Positions 17,389 through 23,925 of a DNA stretch of 64,000 nt are shown in pieces. Below the pieces are notes generated by a model. It was not told where the DNA came from and searched no databases. It saw only the letters and a program-made list of their open reading frames with translations. Origin of the DNA: Chryseobacterium sp. CY350 (GTDB lineage: Bacteria > Bacteroidota > Bacteroidia > Flavobacteriales > Weeksellaceae); contig NZ_CP116034.1 of the NCBI RefSeq assembly GCF_027945075.1, positions 1,612,001 to 1,676,000 on the forward strand, given 5' to 3'. Position numbers and translations under genes: made by a program. Each line of letters begins with the position of its first letter. The first letter of the stretch is position 1.

Positions 17389-17419
17389 TTGGTAAATAAG
17401 GAAATGTATTCTATATTTG
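17389..17419 (+). promoter_or_regulatory. Promoter of the first tRNA array (-33 TTG, -7 TATATTTG)
   Basis: TTG at 17389-17391 and TATATTTG at 17412-17419 with a 20-base spacer match the two-part Bacteroidetes sigma-A consensus. The tRNA-Ser gene begins 45 bases downstream. Confidence 0.7.
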
Positions 17420-17463
17420 CACTCGCAATAACGGAATAGCGATCATTCAAAAACGTTATAACA

Positions 17464-17550
17464 GGAGAGTTGCCTGAGAGGCCGAAAGGACATGTTTGCT
17501 AAACATGCGTACTGGTAACGGTACCAAGGGTTCGAATCCCTTACTCTCCG
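17464..17550 (+). tRNA. tRNA-Ser (anticodon GCT)
   Basis: 87 nt with a 7-bp acceptor stem (ggagagt 17464-17470 with actctcc 17543-17549) and discriminator G. The anticodon stem catgt/acatg closes the loop with GCT at 17498-17500. A long variable arm (tactggtaacggta region) marks a class II tRNA, and the T-loop is TTCGAAT. CCA is not encoded. It reads AGC/AGU codons. First gene of the first array. Confidence 0.95.
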
Positions 17551-17564
17551 CAGCAAGACTAATT

Positions 17565-17639
17565 CGGGGCGTAGCGTAGTCCGGTCATCGCGCCTGGTTT
17601 GGGACCAGGAGGTCGCAGGTTCGAATCCTGCCGCCCCGA
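17565..17639 (+). tRNA. tRNA-Pro (anticodon TGG), copy 1
   Basis: 75 nt. Acceptor stem cggggcg (17565-17571) with cgccccg (17632-17638), discriminator A. Anticodon stem cctgg/ccagg with TGG at 17600-17602. T-loop TTCGAAT. The second copy at 18446-18520 is identical. A 9-bp hairpin follows in the spacer (aatagtttt 17647-17655 with aaaactatt 17659-17667). Confidence 0.95.
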
Positions 17640-17671
17640 CTGTTTTAATAGTTTTCTCAAAACTATTCAAT

Positions 17672-17743
17672 GGGTGCGTAGCTCAGCTGGATAGAGCATC
17701 CCGATTCATCGGGACGGTCTTAAGTTTGAAATCTGCCACTCGA
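17672..17743 (+). pseudogene. tRNA-like degenerate unit 1
   Basis: The first 29 bases are identical to the tRNA-Arg genes of this locus (acceptor strand, D-arm). The anticodon arm is replaced by tcccg-attcat-cggga, a 5-bp stem with only 6 loop bases instead of 7. The T-arm has lost pairing and its loop reads TTTGAAA instead of TTCGAAT, and the 3' acceptor strand pairs for only five positions. It is unlikely to give a functional tRNA. It is the first of three near-identical units at a 104-bp period. Confidence 0.6.
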
Positions 17744-17775
17744 AATGTTTTAGTAGTTTTCTCAAAATTACAAAT

Positions 17776-17847
17776 GGGTGCGTAGCTCAGCTGGATAGAG
17801 CATCCCGATTCATCGGGACGGTCTTAAGTTTGAAATCTGCCACTCGA
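17776..17847 (+). pseudogene. tRNA-like degenerate unit 2
   Basis: Identical to the unit at 17672 over its whole tRNA-like part; starts exactly 104 bases later, with the spacer (cgaaatgttttagtagttttctc and so on) also repeated. The spacer can form a hairpin like that following tRNA-Pro. Confidence 0.6.
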
Positions 17848-17879
17848 AATGTTTTAGTAGTTTTCTCAAAATTACAAAT

Positions 17880-17950
17880 GGGTGCGTAGCTCAGCTGGAT
17901 AGAGCATCCCGATTCATCGGGACGGTCTTAAGTTTAAATCTGCCACTCGA
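17880..17950 (+). pseudogene. tRNA-like degenerate unit 3
   Basis: Third tandem unit, 104 bases after the second, with one base deleted in the T-arm region (gtttaaatc instead of gtttgaaatc) and one in its spacer. It directly precedes the intact tRNA-Arg. Confidence 0.6.
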
Positions 17951-17981
17951 AATGTTTAGTAGTTTTCTCAAAATTACAAAT

Positions 17982-18055
17982 GGGTGCGTAGCTCAGCTGG
18001 ATAGAGCATCTGCCTTCTAAGCAGACGGTCTCAGGTTCGAATCCTGACGCGCTCA
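17982..18055 (+). tRNA. tRNA-Arg (anticodon TCT), copy 1
   Basis: 74 nt. Acceptor gggtgcg (17982-17988) with cgcgctc (18048-18054), including two G-U pairs; discriminator A. Anticodon stem tctgc/gcaga with TCT at 18016-18018, T-loop TTCGAAT. Identical to copy 2 at 18658. It reads AGA/AGG codons. Followed at once by a terminator. Confidence 0.95.
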
Positions 18056-18057
18056 CA

Positions 18058-18090
18058 AAAGAGAAATCATTATTGGTTTCTCTTTTTTTA
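18058..18090 (+). terminator. Terminator of the first tRNA array
   Basis: A 9-bp stem (aaagagaaa 18058-18066 with tttctcttt 18077-18085) followed by TTTT. The same terminator, with a few loop differences, follows the second array. Confidence 0.85.
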
Positions 18091-18138
18091 TTTAATTACT
18101 CACGTGTTTCTGTGAAATACTTTATTATTCAGAATTTT

Positions 18139-18279
18139 TCATAGAAATCCAATCTTTTGAAGATTCAAAGAATTTATTTTTGAGAACACCTGTGACAATT
18201 CGCTTTCAATTTTTGAATTAGTGATAAACGATGCTAAAATCATGAACAACATTGAAAATTTCAAAATTCTTTTATTCAT
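18139..18279 (-). pseudogene. Possible remnant of a small secreted protein gene between the tRNA arrays
   Basis: On the minus strand an ATG at 18279 opens 46 codons. The product starts with a basic-hydrophobic leader like a signal peptide (MNKRILKFSMLFMILASFI). A one-base shift near 18190 would join it to another frame that ends in SSKDWISMKNSE, about 50 residues in all. This may be a frameshifted remnant, or chance coding in an A/T-rich spacer. I recognise no family. The rest of 18091-18393 shows nothing else. Confidence 0.2.
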
Positions 18280-18393
18280 TTTTTAACGAGATAAATCAAT
18301 GATTACTAATAAGGTAAAGTTAATTTCAAAAGTAATTCAACATCTTCATGAAAACTTATTTAACATTTTATTTTTTAATTACAAAAAAAAACA

Positions 18394-18401
18394 TATCTTT
18401 G
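18394..18401 (+). promoter_or_regulatory. -7 promoter element of the second tRNA array
   Basis: TATCTTTG, 45 bases before tRNA-Pro copy 2, the same distance as the -7 element of the first array from its first tRNA. Confidence 0.65.
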
Positions 18402-18445
18402 CACCCACAAAAAACAAGGTAATATTTGTTTTAGATGACCTTAAT

Positions 18446-18520
18446 CGGGGCGTAGCGTAGTCCGGTCATCGCGCCTGGTTTGGGACCAGGAGGTCGCAGG
18501 TTCGAATCCTGCCGCCCCGA
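18446..18520 (+). tRNA. tRNA-Pro (anticodon TGG), copy 2
   Basis: 75 nt, identical to the copy at 17565, including the TGG anticodon and the following hairpin spacer. It indicates that a Pro-unit-Arg block was duplicated. Confidence 0.95.
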
Positions 18521-18552
18521 CTGTTTTAATAGTTTTCTCAAAACTATTGAAT

Positions 18553-18624
18553 GGGTGCGTAGCTCAGCTGGATAGAGCATCCCGATTCATCGGGACGGTC
18601 TTAAGTTTGAAATCTGCCACTCGA
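18553..18624 (+). pseudogene. tRNA-like degenerate unit 4
   Basis: Same sequence as units 1 and 2 (17672, 17776), here as a single copy between tRNA-Pro and tRNA-Arg. Its conservation between the two arrays shows the unit existed before the block was duplicated, or is kept similar by gene conversion. Confidence 0.6.
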
Positions 18625-18657
18625 AATGTTTTTAGTAGTTTTCATAAAACTACAAAT

Positions 18658-18731
18658 GGGTGCGTAGCTCAGCTGGATAGAGCATCTGCCTTCTAAGCAG
18701 ACGGTCTCAGGTTCGAATCCTGACGCGCTCA
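18658..18731 (+). tRNA. tRNA-Arg (anticodon TCT), copy 2
   Basis: 74 nt, identical to the copy at 17982; acceptor stem 18658-18664 with 18724-18730, discriminator A. Confidence 0.95.
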
Positions 18732-18733
18732 CA

Positions 18734-18766
18734 AAAGAGAAATCATTAGTGGTTTCTCTTTTTTTA
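18734..18766 (+). terminator. Terminator of the second tRNA array
   Basis: 9-bp stem (aaagagaaa 18734-18742 with tttctcttt 18753-18761) followed by a T run; near copy of the terminator at 18058. Confidence 0.85.
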
Positions 18767-18813
18767 TATTATTTACTTCTCTTATAGACTGTACTCAAAT
18801 TTATTTATACAGT

Positions 18814-19311
18814 TTAAAATCCTGTAGTCCACAATTGGTTATTTAAAGTAAATCTACCTATTATAAAATCGTCTTTATGCTTTTTAAATCCTTTCTTATT
18901 TTTGAGATCATCTACGATTTCTTTAGCATTATTTTCATCTAAAAAAACTCCAATTATTCTTTCATCATCTAAAAAGTTATGAATTGTGTAGGTGTGACTT
19001 ATTTGAAAAATATGTTCTAAATTCAACTCTTTTATTGATCTGCTCCCTTCAGTAATAACATCTAATTCATTTAAATAATCTCTTCCAATCTCTCCTATAA
19101 CGCTACAAAATCCGCTTTGCCAATGAATTTTATTTAATTGATATTTCCTAATAATCAACCCTTTAGGATAGGTTCTAAATCCCGGAAGTTTCAAAGCATT
19201 TTCTTTTGCTTCTTCCAGCTTTTCCATATCATCAAAATATCCTAAAAATTTACATGAAGTATGAGTTTCATCTGTATACATATGTTCAAGAAAATAAACA
19301 AAGTAATTCAT
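18814..19311 (-). CDS. Two-repeat DUF7336-like protein
   Basis: About 165 residues made of two related halves. Each half starts with a Y/H-rich strand (FVYFLEHMYTDE; then HIFQISHTYTI), has a G-(Y/V)-F-x-(D/E) turn, and ends in a GF...(F/L)IIxxxxLNxxxWxxGF block, near residues 59-83 and 140-165. This repeat resembles the small DUF7336 domain, whose function is unknown. The ATG at 19362 is not used because a terminator hairpin (19332-19359) would then lie within the coding region; I start at 19311 (or 19314). The gene follows the SH3 protein on the same strand. Confidence 0.6.
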   Translation of the reverse strand: MNYFVYFLEHMYTDETHTSCKFLGYFDDMEKLEEAKENALKLPGFRTYPKGLIIRKYQLNKIHWQSGFCSVIGEIGRDYLNELDVITEGSRSIKELNLEHIFQISHTYTIHNFLDDERIIGVFLDENNAKEIVDDLKNKKGFKKHKDDFIIGRFTLNNQLWTTGF

Positions 19312-19326
19312 CATATTCAATTTGCT

Positions 19327-19359
19327 AAACAAAAACCACCGTAAATGTACAGTGGTTTT
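19327..19359 (-). terminator. Terminator after the SH3 protein gene
   Basis: 8-bp stem (aaaaccac 19332-19339 with gtggtttt 19352-19359), with a T-rich tail in the minus direction, 20 bases after the stop of the SH3 gene. Confidence 0.6.
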
Positions 19360-19379
19360 CAATTTTATTAGTAAAAATA

Positions 19380-20216
19380 TTATTTCAACTTATAAGAACT
19401 TCCATTCCAAAGATATGTTTTAGACAAACGTTTTACTTTCTCCTTGTCATTTTCGTCCTTTTCCATTTCTTCCATTTTAAAAATAAAAGCGTTTGGAATT
19501 CCGCCTTTATCGTTTGGAAAGATAAATTCTTCACTGTGATGATAGACATCAGCATCACCAACGTTCATTAGTTGAGGAAGAGAAATCAATTTTTTATCTT
19601 TAAATAAAATATATTGATCATAACCAGCGATTCCGCATGCTTCTCCGGAAACGATTGCTTTTAAAGTGAAATCAACATTCTGTAATTTGTGATTGCTTTC
19701 GATAGTGAAAGTTCCATAACTCAAACTTTCGCCGGAACCGGTTTCAAAGAAAACCTCATCGATTAATGAATTTCCTTCAACAACTTTTACACTTGCAATA
19801 TTCTGTTTGTAATTTTGATTAAAATTTTTGTCTATTTTATTAACCGTTTTTGAAATTCCGAAAAGAAAATCATAACCATTTTTGTTTCTGTAACCGATAC
19901 AAAGATTTGCTCCCCAAATGTAACCTTCCAAAGTTTTATTCTCTTTACGATAAGAAACTTTATACCAATTTGAGTTTCTTTGACCTAATTGCAAAACAGT
20001 GTCATCTTTTTTAATGATTGAAACCTGCTGATTAGATTGCAAAGAATCTAAAATCTGGGCACTTACATTCGGTTGCTGTCTGACTCTCGTTTGATCCGTA
20101 AAAATCTTCTGCGTTTTGTTTTCTTCAAAATTAAAAACACCATTTGCGTATAATTCTTCCTGCGCAGAAAAAAACTGAACAACAAATAAAAGTAAGGTGA
20201 TTAAAAAAGATTTCAT
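19380..20216 (-). CDS. Secreted SH3-domain protein
   Basis: A 278-residue exported protein. The signal peptide is MKSFLITLLLFVVQFFSAQ. A bacterial SH3-like domain spans about 35-110 (TRVRQQPNVSAQILDSLQ, then WYKVSYRKENKTLEGYIWG), a fold that often binds cell wall or peptides. The C-terminal 160 residues form an unrecognised domain, with a conserved-looking CGIAGYDQYILFKD and a predicted beta-rich character. The start is placed at 20216 because the ATG at 20243 overlaps prmA by 11 bases and would put residues before the signal peptide. It lies 16 bases after prmA. Confidence 0.7.
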   Translation of the reverse strand: MKSFLITLLLFVVQFFSAQEELYANGVFNFEENKTQKIFTDQTRVRQQPNVSAQILDSLQSNQQVSIIKKDDTVLQLGQRNSNWYKVSYRKENKTLEGYIWGANLCIGYRNKNGYDFLFGISKTVNKIDKNFNQNYKQNIASVKVVEGNSLIDEVFFETGSGESLSYGTFTIESNHKLQNVDFTLKAIVSGEACGIAGYDQYILFKDKKLISLPQLMNVGDADVYHHSEEFIFPNDKGGIPNAFIFKMEEMEKDENDKEKVKRLSKTYLWNGSSYKLK

Positions 20217-20232
20217 ATTAATATTTGTGTGA

Positions 20233-21060
20233 TTATTTTTCAAGTAAAAGACTTACCCACTCTTCACGCTGTAATTTCTTTTTCAGATCTAAATTATTCT
20301 CTTTACAAACTTCAAGAATATCATCCACATCAAAGAAACATAAGCCCGAGAGTAATAATTTTCCGCCATTATTTAAGACAGAAACATAGGTTGGGATATC
20401 AGAAATCAGAATATTTCTGTTGATATTGGCTAAAATAATATCATAATTTTCTTTTCCTAAATTTTCAGCAGTTCCCAGTTCGATATCCAATTCAACATTG
20501 TTTCTTACAGCATTCTCTTTAGAATTTTCAACGGACCATTCGTCGATGTCGATTGCTTTGGTTTCTCCGGCTCCGTTTTGTTTTGCATAAATTGCTAAAA
20601 CAGAAGTTCCGCAACCCATATCCAGGACTTTTTTTCCATTAAAATCAATATCCATCATTTGCTGAATCATCAAATGTGTTGTCGGGTGATGACCGGTTCC
20701 GAAAGACATTTTTGGCTGAATGACAATTTCGTGCATTCCGGGAACAGAGTTGTGAAATTCTGCTCTTATTAAAACTTTATCATCAATATTGATGGGCTCA
20801 AAATTCTTTTCCCATTCTTCATTCCAATTGATATTTGGCATTTCTGTGAAAGTATAATCGATTTTTACTTCTTCGTTCTGAAAAAGTGGTAAAGCCTTCA
20901 ATTCTTCTTCTTTAAAAAGATCTTTCTGAATATATCCTAAAATACCATGAATTTCTTCTGTGAAACTATCGAAACCTATCTCTATTAATTCGGCCATCAA
21001 TATATCGCTCCAAGGTTGAAGAGGTTGTATTTTAAAATCGAATTCTAAATAATTTTGCAT
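20233..21060 (-). CDS. prmA: Ribosomal protein L11 methyltransferase
   Basis: Trimethylates ribosomal protein L11. The 275-residue protein has the PrmA N-terminal recognition domain (MQNYLEFDFKIQPLQPWSDIL and FTEMPNINWNEEWEKNFEPI) and a class I methyltransferase domain with FGTGHHPTTHLMIQ, VLDMGCGTSVLAIYA (SAM motif) and DIILANINRNIL (the NPPY-like post-I motif, here ANINRN as in PrmA). A -7 element lies 15 bases upstream. The SH3-domain gene follows. Confidence 0.93.
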   Translation of the reverse strand: MQNYLEFDFKIQPLQPWSDILMAELIEIGFDSFTEEIHGILGYIQKDLFKEEELKALPLFQNEEVKIDYTFTEMPNINWNEEWEKNFEPINIDDKVLIRAEFHNSVPGMHEIVIQPKMSFGTGHHPTTHLMIQQMMDIDFNGKKVLDMGCGTSVLAIYAKQNGAGETKAIDIDEWSVENSKENAVRNNVELDIELGTAENLGKENYDIILANINRNILISDIPTYVSVLNNGGKLLLSGLCFFDVDDILEVCKENNLDLKKKLQREEWVSLLLEK

Positions 21061-21075
21061 GTGAGTAATTTGTTA

Positions 21076-21083
21076 CAAAAATA
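21076..21083 (-). promoter_or_regulatory. -7 promoter element of prmA
   Basis: TATTTTTG on the minus strand, 15 bases before the prmA ATG. Confidence 0.6.
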
Positions 21084-21157
21084 GAGAATTTAAAAATTAG
21101 AGGTCATATAATTGAATTATTTAACCATTAAGCAATAAATGAAGTTATAGAAAGTAT

Positions 21158-21213
21158 TAAGTTTTGGCTAAAGCCGATTAGTAATACACAAAAGAGCGGG
21201 CTAAAGCCCGCTC
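21158..21213. repeat. Dispersed palindromic intergenic repeat, copy 2
   Basis: Second copy of the unit at 13847: taagttttggctaaagcc at 21158-21175, then 18 bases, then the 20-base palindrome gagcgggctaaagcccgctc at 21194-21213. The stems outside the core differ from copy 1 but stay complementary (AACGGG..CCCGTT against GAGCGGG..CCCGCTC), which suggests selection for pairing. Confidence 0.7.
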
Positions 21214-21256
21214 CTAATGATTTTATTGGTTGTAATTGAAGAATTGCGTATTTTTA

Positions 21257-21312
21257 ACTACCCCGTCTTTTTGTTTTACAAAAATCCACCCCTTCAAAGA
21301 AGGGGAATTCAA
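21257..21312. repeat. Second dispersed intergenic repeat with a hairpin
   Basis: A C-rich block (accccgtcttt) about 18 bases before a 7-bp hairpin (ccccttc 21289-21295 with gaagggg 21299-21305). The sequence resembles dispersed intergenic repeats I recall from Chryseobacterium genomes; there is one copy in this window. The rest of 21084-21357 is A/T-rich and featureless. Confidence 0.4.
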
Positions 21313-21357
21313 GCGAATCTGATACTAATTTCTAAAATCTAATTTCTAACGTCTCAA

Positions 21358-22071
21358 TTAAGGATTTGTAGAGAAAATAGAACCGTTTGCGATCAATACG
21401 CGTCTGTTCATTTTCAAAATATCTCTTACCCATTCTGCGAAGTCTTCCGGCTGAAGAACTTTATCCGGATTTCCGTCTGTTAACCCTCCCTCAATTGACA
21501 TATCTGATGCAATTGTACTTGGCGTTAAGGTTACAACACGGATGTTTTGTTTTCTCCATTCAGCCATCATCGATTGCGAAAGCGAAACTACTGCCGCTTT
21601 CGAAGCTGCGTACGCTGACATATTTGGTCCGCCTTTCAATCCTGCAGTTGAAGCCACATTGATGATATCACCTTCACCTTTTTCTTTCAGGAAAGGATAA
21701 ACTGCTTTAGCAGCATAATACACTCCGAAAAGATTTGTTTTTATCACTTGCTCCCAAACTTCAGACGACATCTCTTCAATCGAGCCGAAATCACCAATAC
21801 CTGCATTATTAATTAAAATATCGATTCCGCCTAATTGTTCTGCTAAAGATTCTATTCCTGCTTTTACGTGAATTTCGTTATCTATACTGAAAACTGCATA
21901 TGAGGAATTCACACCCAGTTTCTTGATTTCATCAACGGTCATTTTTAGGTTCTCCTCGTTTCTACCTGTGATTCCAATATTGACACCTTCACTGGCGAGC
22001 AATAAAGCAACTGCCTTTCCCAAACCTCTTCCGCCACCTGTTATGATGGCACTTTTTCCCTGTAAGTTCAT
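21358..22071 (-). CDS. SDR family oxidoreductase (3-ketoacyl-ACP reductase-like)
   Basis: A 237-residue NAD(P)-dependent short-chain dehydrogenase. The Rossmann TGGGRGLG motif (11-18), NNAG (INNAGIGDFG), and catalytic Ser-Tyr-Lys (VASTAGLKGG, then SAYAASKAAVV) are intact. It resembles FabG-type reductases, but the position away from any fatty-acid genes and the common use of such enzymes in other reductions leave the substrate open. It has its own -7 promoter element 20 bases upstream. Confidence 0.9.
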   Translation of the reverse strand: MNLQGKSAIITGGGRGLGKAVALLLASEGVNIGITGRNEENLKMTVDEIKKLGVNSSYAVFSIDNEIHVKAGIESLAEQLGGIDILINNAGIGDFGSIEEMSSEVWEQVIKTNLFGVYYAAKAVYPFLKEKGEGDIINVASTAGLKGGPNMSAYAASKAAVVSLSQSMMAEWRKQNIRVVTLTPSTIASDMSIEGGLTDGNPDKVLQPEDFAEWVRDILKMNRRVLIANGSIFSTNP

Positions 22072-22090
22072 TCGTTTAATTTTGATGGAA

Positions 22091-22098
22091 CAAATTTA
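22091..22098 (-). promoter_or_regulatory. -7 promoter element of the SDR gene
   Basis: TAAATTTG on the minus strand, 20 bases before the ATG. Confidence 0.6.
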
Positions 22099-22256
22099 CG
22101 AAACGCAATTTTTAAACAACCGTTTATATTTTTGATTTAATGAAAAACAATTATCATCTTACTCTATATTGTTTACCAAAATATTTTTAGCACTACAGAA
22201 AATCTATTAAAATAACGATTACATTTCTAGTTTTTTTTTTAAAGCTAATCGTATTT

Positions 22257-22292
22257 AAAATCAAAACCGGCAACATTTCTGAGGCCGGTTTT
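22257..22292 (-). terminator. Terminator of the susCD-phosphoesterase operon
   Basis: A 9-bp perfect stem (aaaaccggc 22263-22271 with gccggtttt 22284-22292), 30 bases after the metallophosphoesterase stop codon. Confidence 0.75.
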
Positions 22293-22321
22293 AACTGAAG
22301 TAAAGTAAAAAATTGAAATAA

Positions 22322-23905
22322 TTAAGGAATCAGAATTGTGTTCTGCACCTCAAATTCTTCTGATGAAGAAAACTCATTTCCGTACATGTCATGAGCTTTT
22401 ACCTCAACTTTATGTTTTCCTAGCGATAATTTGTTTCCAAATCCGCCTGTCCAGATGTGTTTCGATTGTTCAGGATTTGAAGGTCTTCTTCCGGGAAATA
22501 AATTATCTGTAGAATCCCATTTGAAAACAGATTGCGCAAAATTGGGGTCAATCGTTTCGCTGTATTCCATTTCTTCCCATTTTCCACCATCAATTCTGTA
22601 TTCTACTTTGTCTTTCTTACTTCCCATAAAGAAATTAGCCAAAACCTTCGCCGATGTCTTTGATGGGAAAGGAATAACTTTCGGTACATACAGCTGAATC
22701 TGATAATCATGAGGCTTTCCTGCTGTTTTGTATTTTACTTTGTATTGATTATCATTAAAACTGATAAAAGAATAGCCTTTTGCTGTACCGTCTCTCATGG
22801 TAGAAGTAGGTAATCCTATTTCGTCTGACGTTCCCGACCACCAATCACCGCACGTTGTTCCGACGTTGTATTCGTGAAGATCTTTAGCGCCGTTCCAGCC
22901 TTGCGGCTTGCCATAAAAAATCTGTTGCTGAATGTGTGTGTGAGCAGACAACATTAAAGCATTCTGAAAAGGTGCAAGCGCATCAAAAAGCATTTGGCGA
23001 TCTGCATTTCTGAAATTATCTTCGTTATTATGCTCTAAAGGTATGTGGAACGAAATGACAATAAGTTTATTTTTGTCGACAAGTTTCAAATCGTTCTGAA
23101 TAAACTGCATCTGATCTTCTCTAAAACCTCCCCAATATCCTTTTCCGTCTCTGGGATCCGGATACAGTATATTGTCAAGGATTAGAAAATGTACATTCCC
23201 ATAGTTGAAAGAATAATTTGCAGGACCAAAAGTAGCTTCAAAAGTTTCATCTGAAAGCAGATCTTCTTTTGCATCATAATTCATATCATGATTTCCCATC
23301 ACGTTGAACCAAGGTAAACCGATCTCTTTCATAACATCTGCGTAAGGCTTTTGCAGACTCAAATCATCACCTACCAAGTCACCCAAACTGATCCCGAAAA
23401 CTGCATTTTGTTTATTAGATTTCACCTCGTTCACAATGGCTCTTTTAAAATAGTCTAGCTGTTTTTCTGTGTAAGGCTGCGGATCTCCAAAGACCAAAAT
23501 ATCAAAGTTCTTGCTTTCTTTCTGTTGATGTAATGCGAAATTTAATTCTTTGGGAAGCGCTCCAGTAGGTGCAGTTCCCTTATATTTAAAATCTGAGGGC
23601 GAACCTTTTGGTTTGTACTGATAATAATATTGGGGTAGATTATTTTGATTTAAATCCATCATATATCCTGAAGGTTTAATCACAAAAACCGTCTGCCCTT
23701 CTGAAATCGGCAAGCTGTATTTTCCGTTTTTATCCGTTAAAACTACTTGGCTACCGTTAGATACAGCTACATTTTCAATTCCTTTTTCGCGGTTTTCTTT
23801 CTTCTGGTTTTTGTTGCCGTCTTCAAAAACATATCCTGAAACCGAAGTCTGAGAGAATGCCATTGCTGAAATAAGCAGACTTGGCAATACTATTCTTATA
23901 TTCAT
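22322..23905 (-). CDS. Secreted calcineurin-like metallophosphoesterase
   Basis: A 527-residue exported phosphoesterase. After the signal peptide (MNIRIVLPSLLISAMAFSQ) comes a short beta domain like the SdrD/CarboxypepD fold (SGYVFEDGNKNQKKENREKG), then a binuclear metal-dependent phosphoesterase domain with DPQPY, GDLVGDD, GNHDMNYD, FHIP and AHTHIQ motifs, and a C-terminal calcineurin-associated domain. The first in-frame ATG at 23938 would overlap the susD stop by 13 bases and place residues before the signal peptide, so 23905 is used. It is the last gene of the susC-susD operon; the substrate is probably a phosphate ester imported or bound by that system (inference). Confidence 0.88.
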   Translation of the reverse strand: MNIRIVLPSLLISAMAFSQTSVSGYVFEDGNKNQKKENREKGIENVAVSNGSQVVLTDKNGKYSLPISEGQTVFVIKPSGYMMDLNQNNLPQYYYQYKPKGSPSDFKYKGTAPTGALPKELNFALHQQKESKNFDILVFGDPQPYTEKQLDYFKRAIVNEVKSNKQNAVFGISLGDLVGDDLSLQKPYADVMKEIGLPWFNVMGNHDMNYDAKEDLLSDETFEATFGPANYSFNYGNVHFLILDNILYPDPRDGKGYWGGFREDQMQFIQNDLKLVDKNKLIVISFHIPLEHNNEDNFRNADRQMLFDALAPFQNALMLSAHTHIQQQIFYGKPQGWNGAKDLHEYNVGTTCGDWWSGTSDEIGLPTSTMRDGTAKGYSFISFNDNQYKVKYKTAGKPHDYQIQLYVPKVIPFPSKTSAKVLANFFMGSKKDKVEYRIDGGKWEEMEYSETIDPNFAQSVFKWDSTDNLFPGRRPSNPEQSKHIWTGGFGNKLSLGKHKVEVKAHDMYGNEFSSSEEFEVQNTILIP

Positions 23906-23925
23906 TTTATTTAAACTTAAATTAA

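Noticed and set aside
17443..17670. A minus-strand reading frame of 75 codons across the tRNA-Ser and tRNA-Pro genes
   Set aside because: Its peptide (GAAGFEPATSW and VRDSNPWYR segments) is the well-known false translation of antisense tRNA DNA, and both tRNA structures are intact underneath.
17672..17950. Three regularly spaced repeats that could suggest a CRISPR array
   Set aside because: The period is 104 bases with no variable spacers, the units are tRNA-like, and no cas genes are present.
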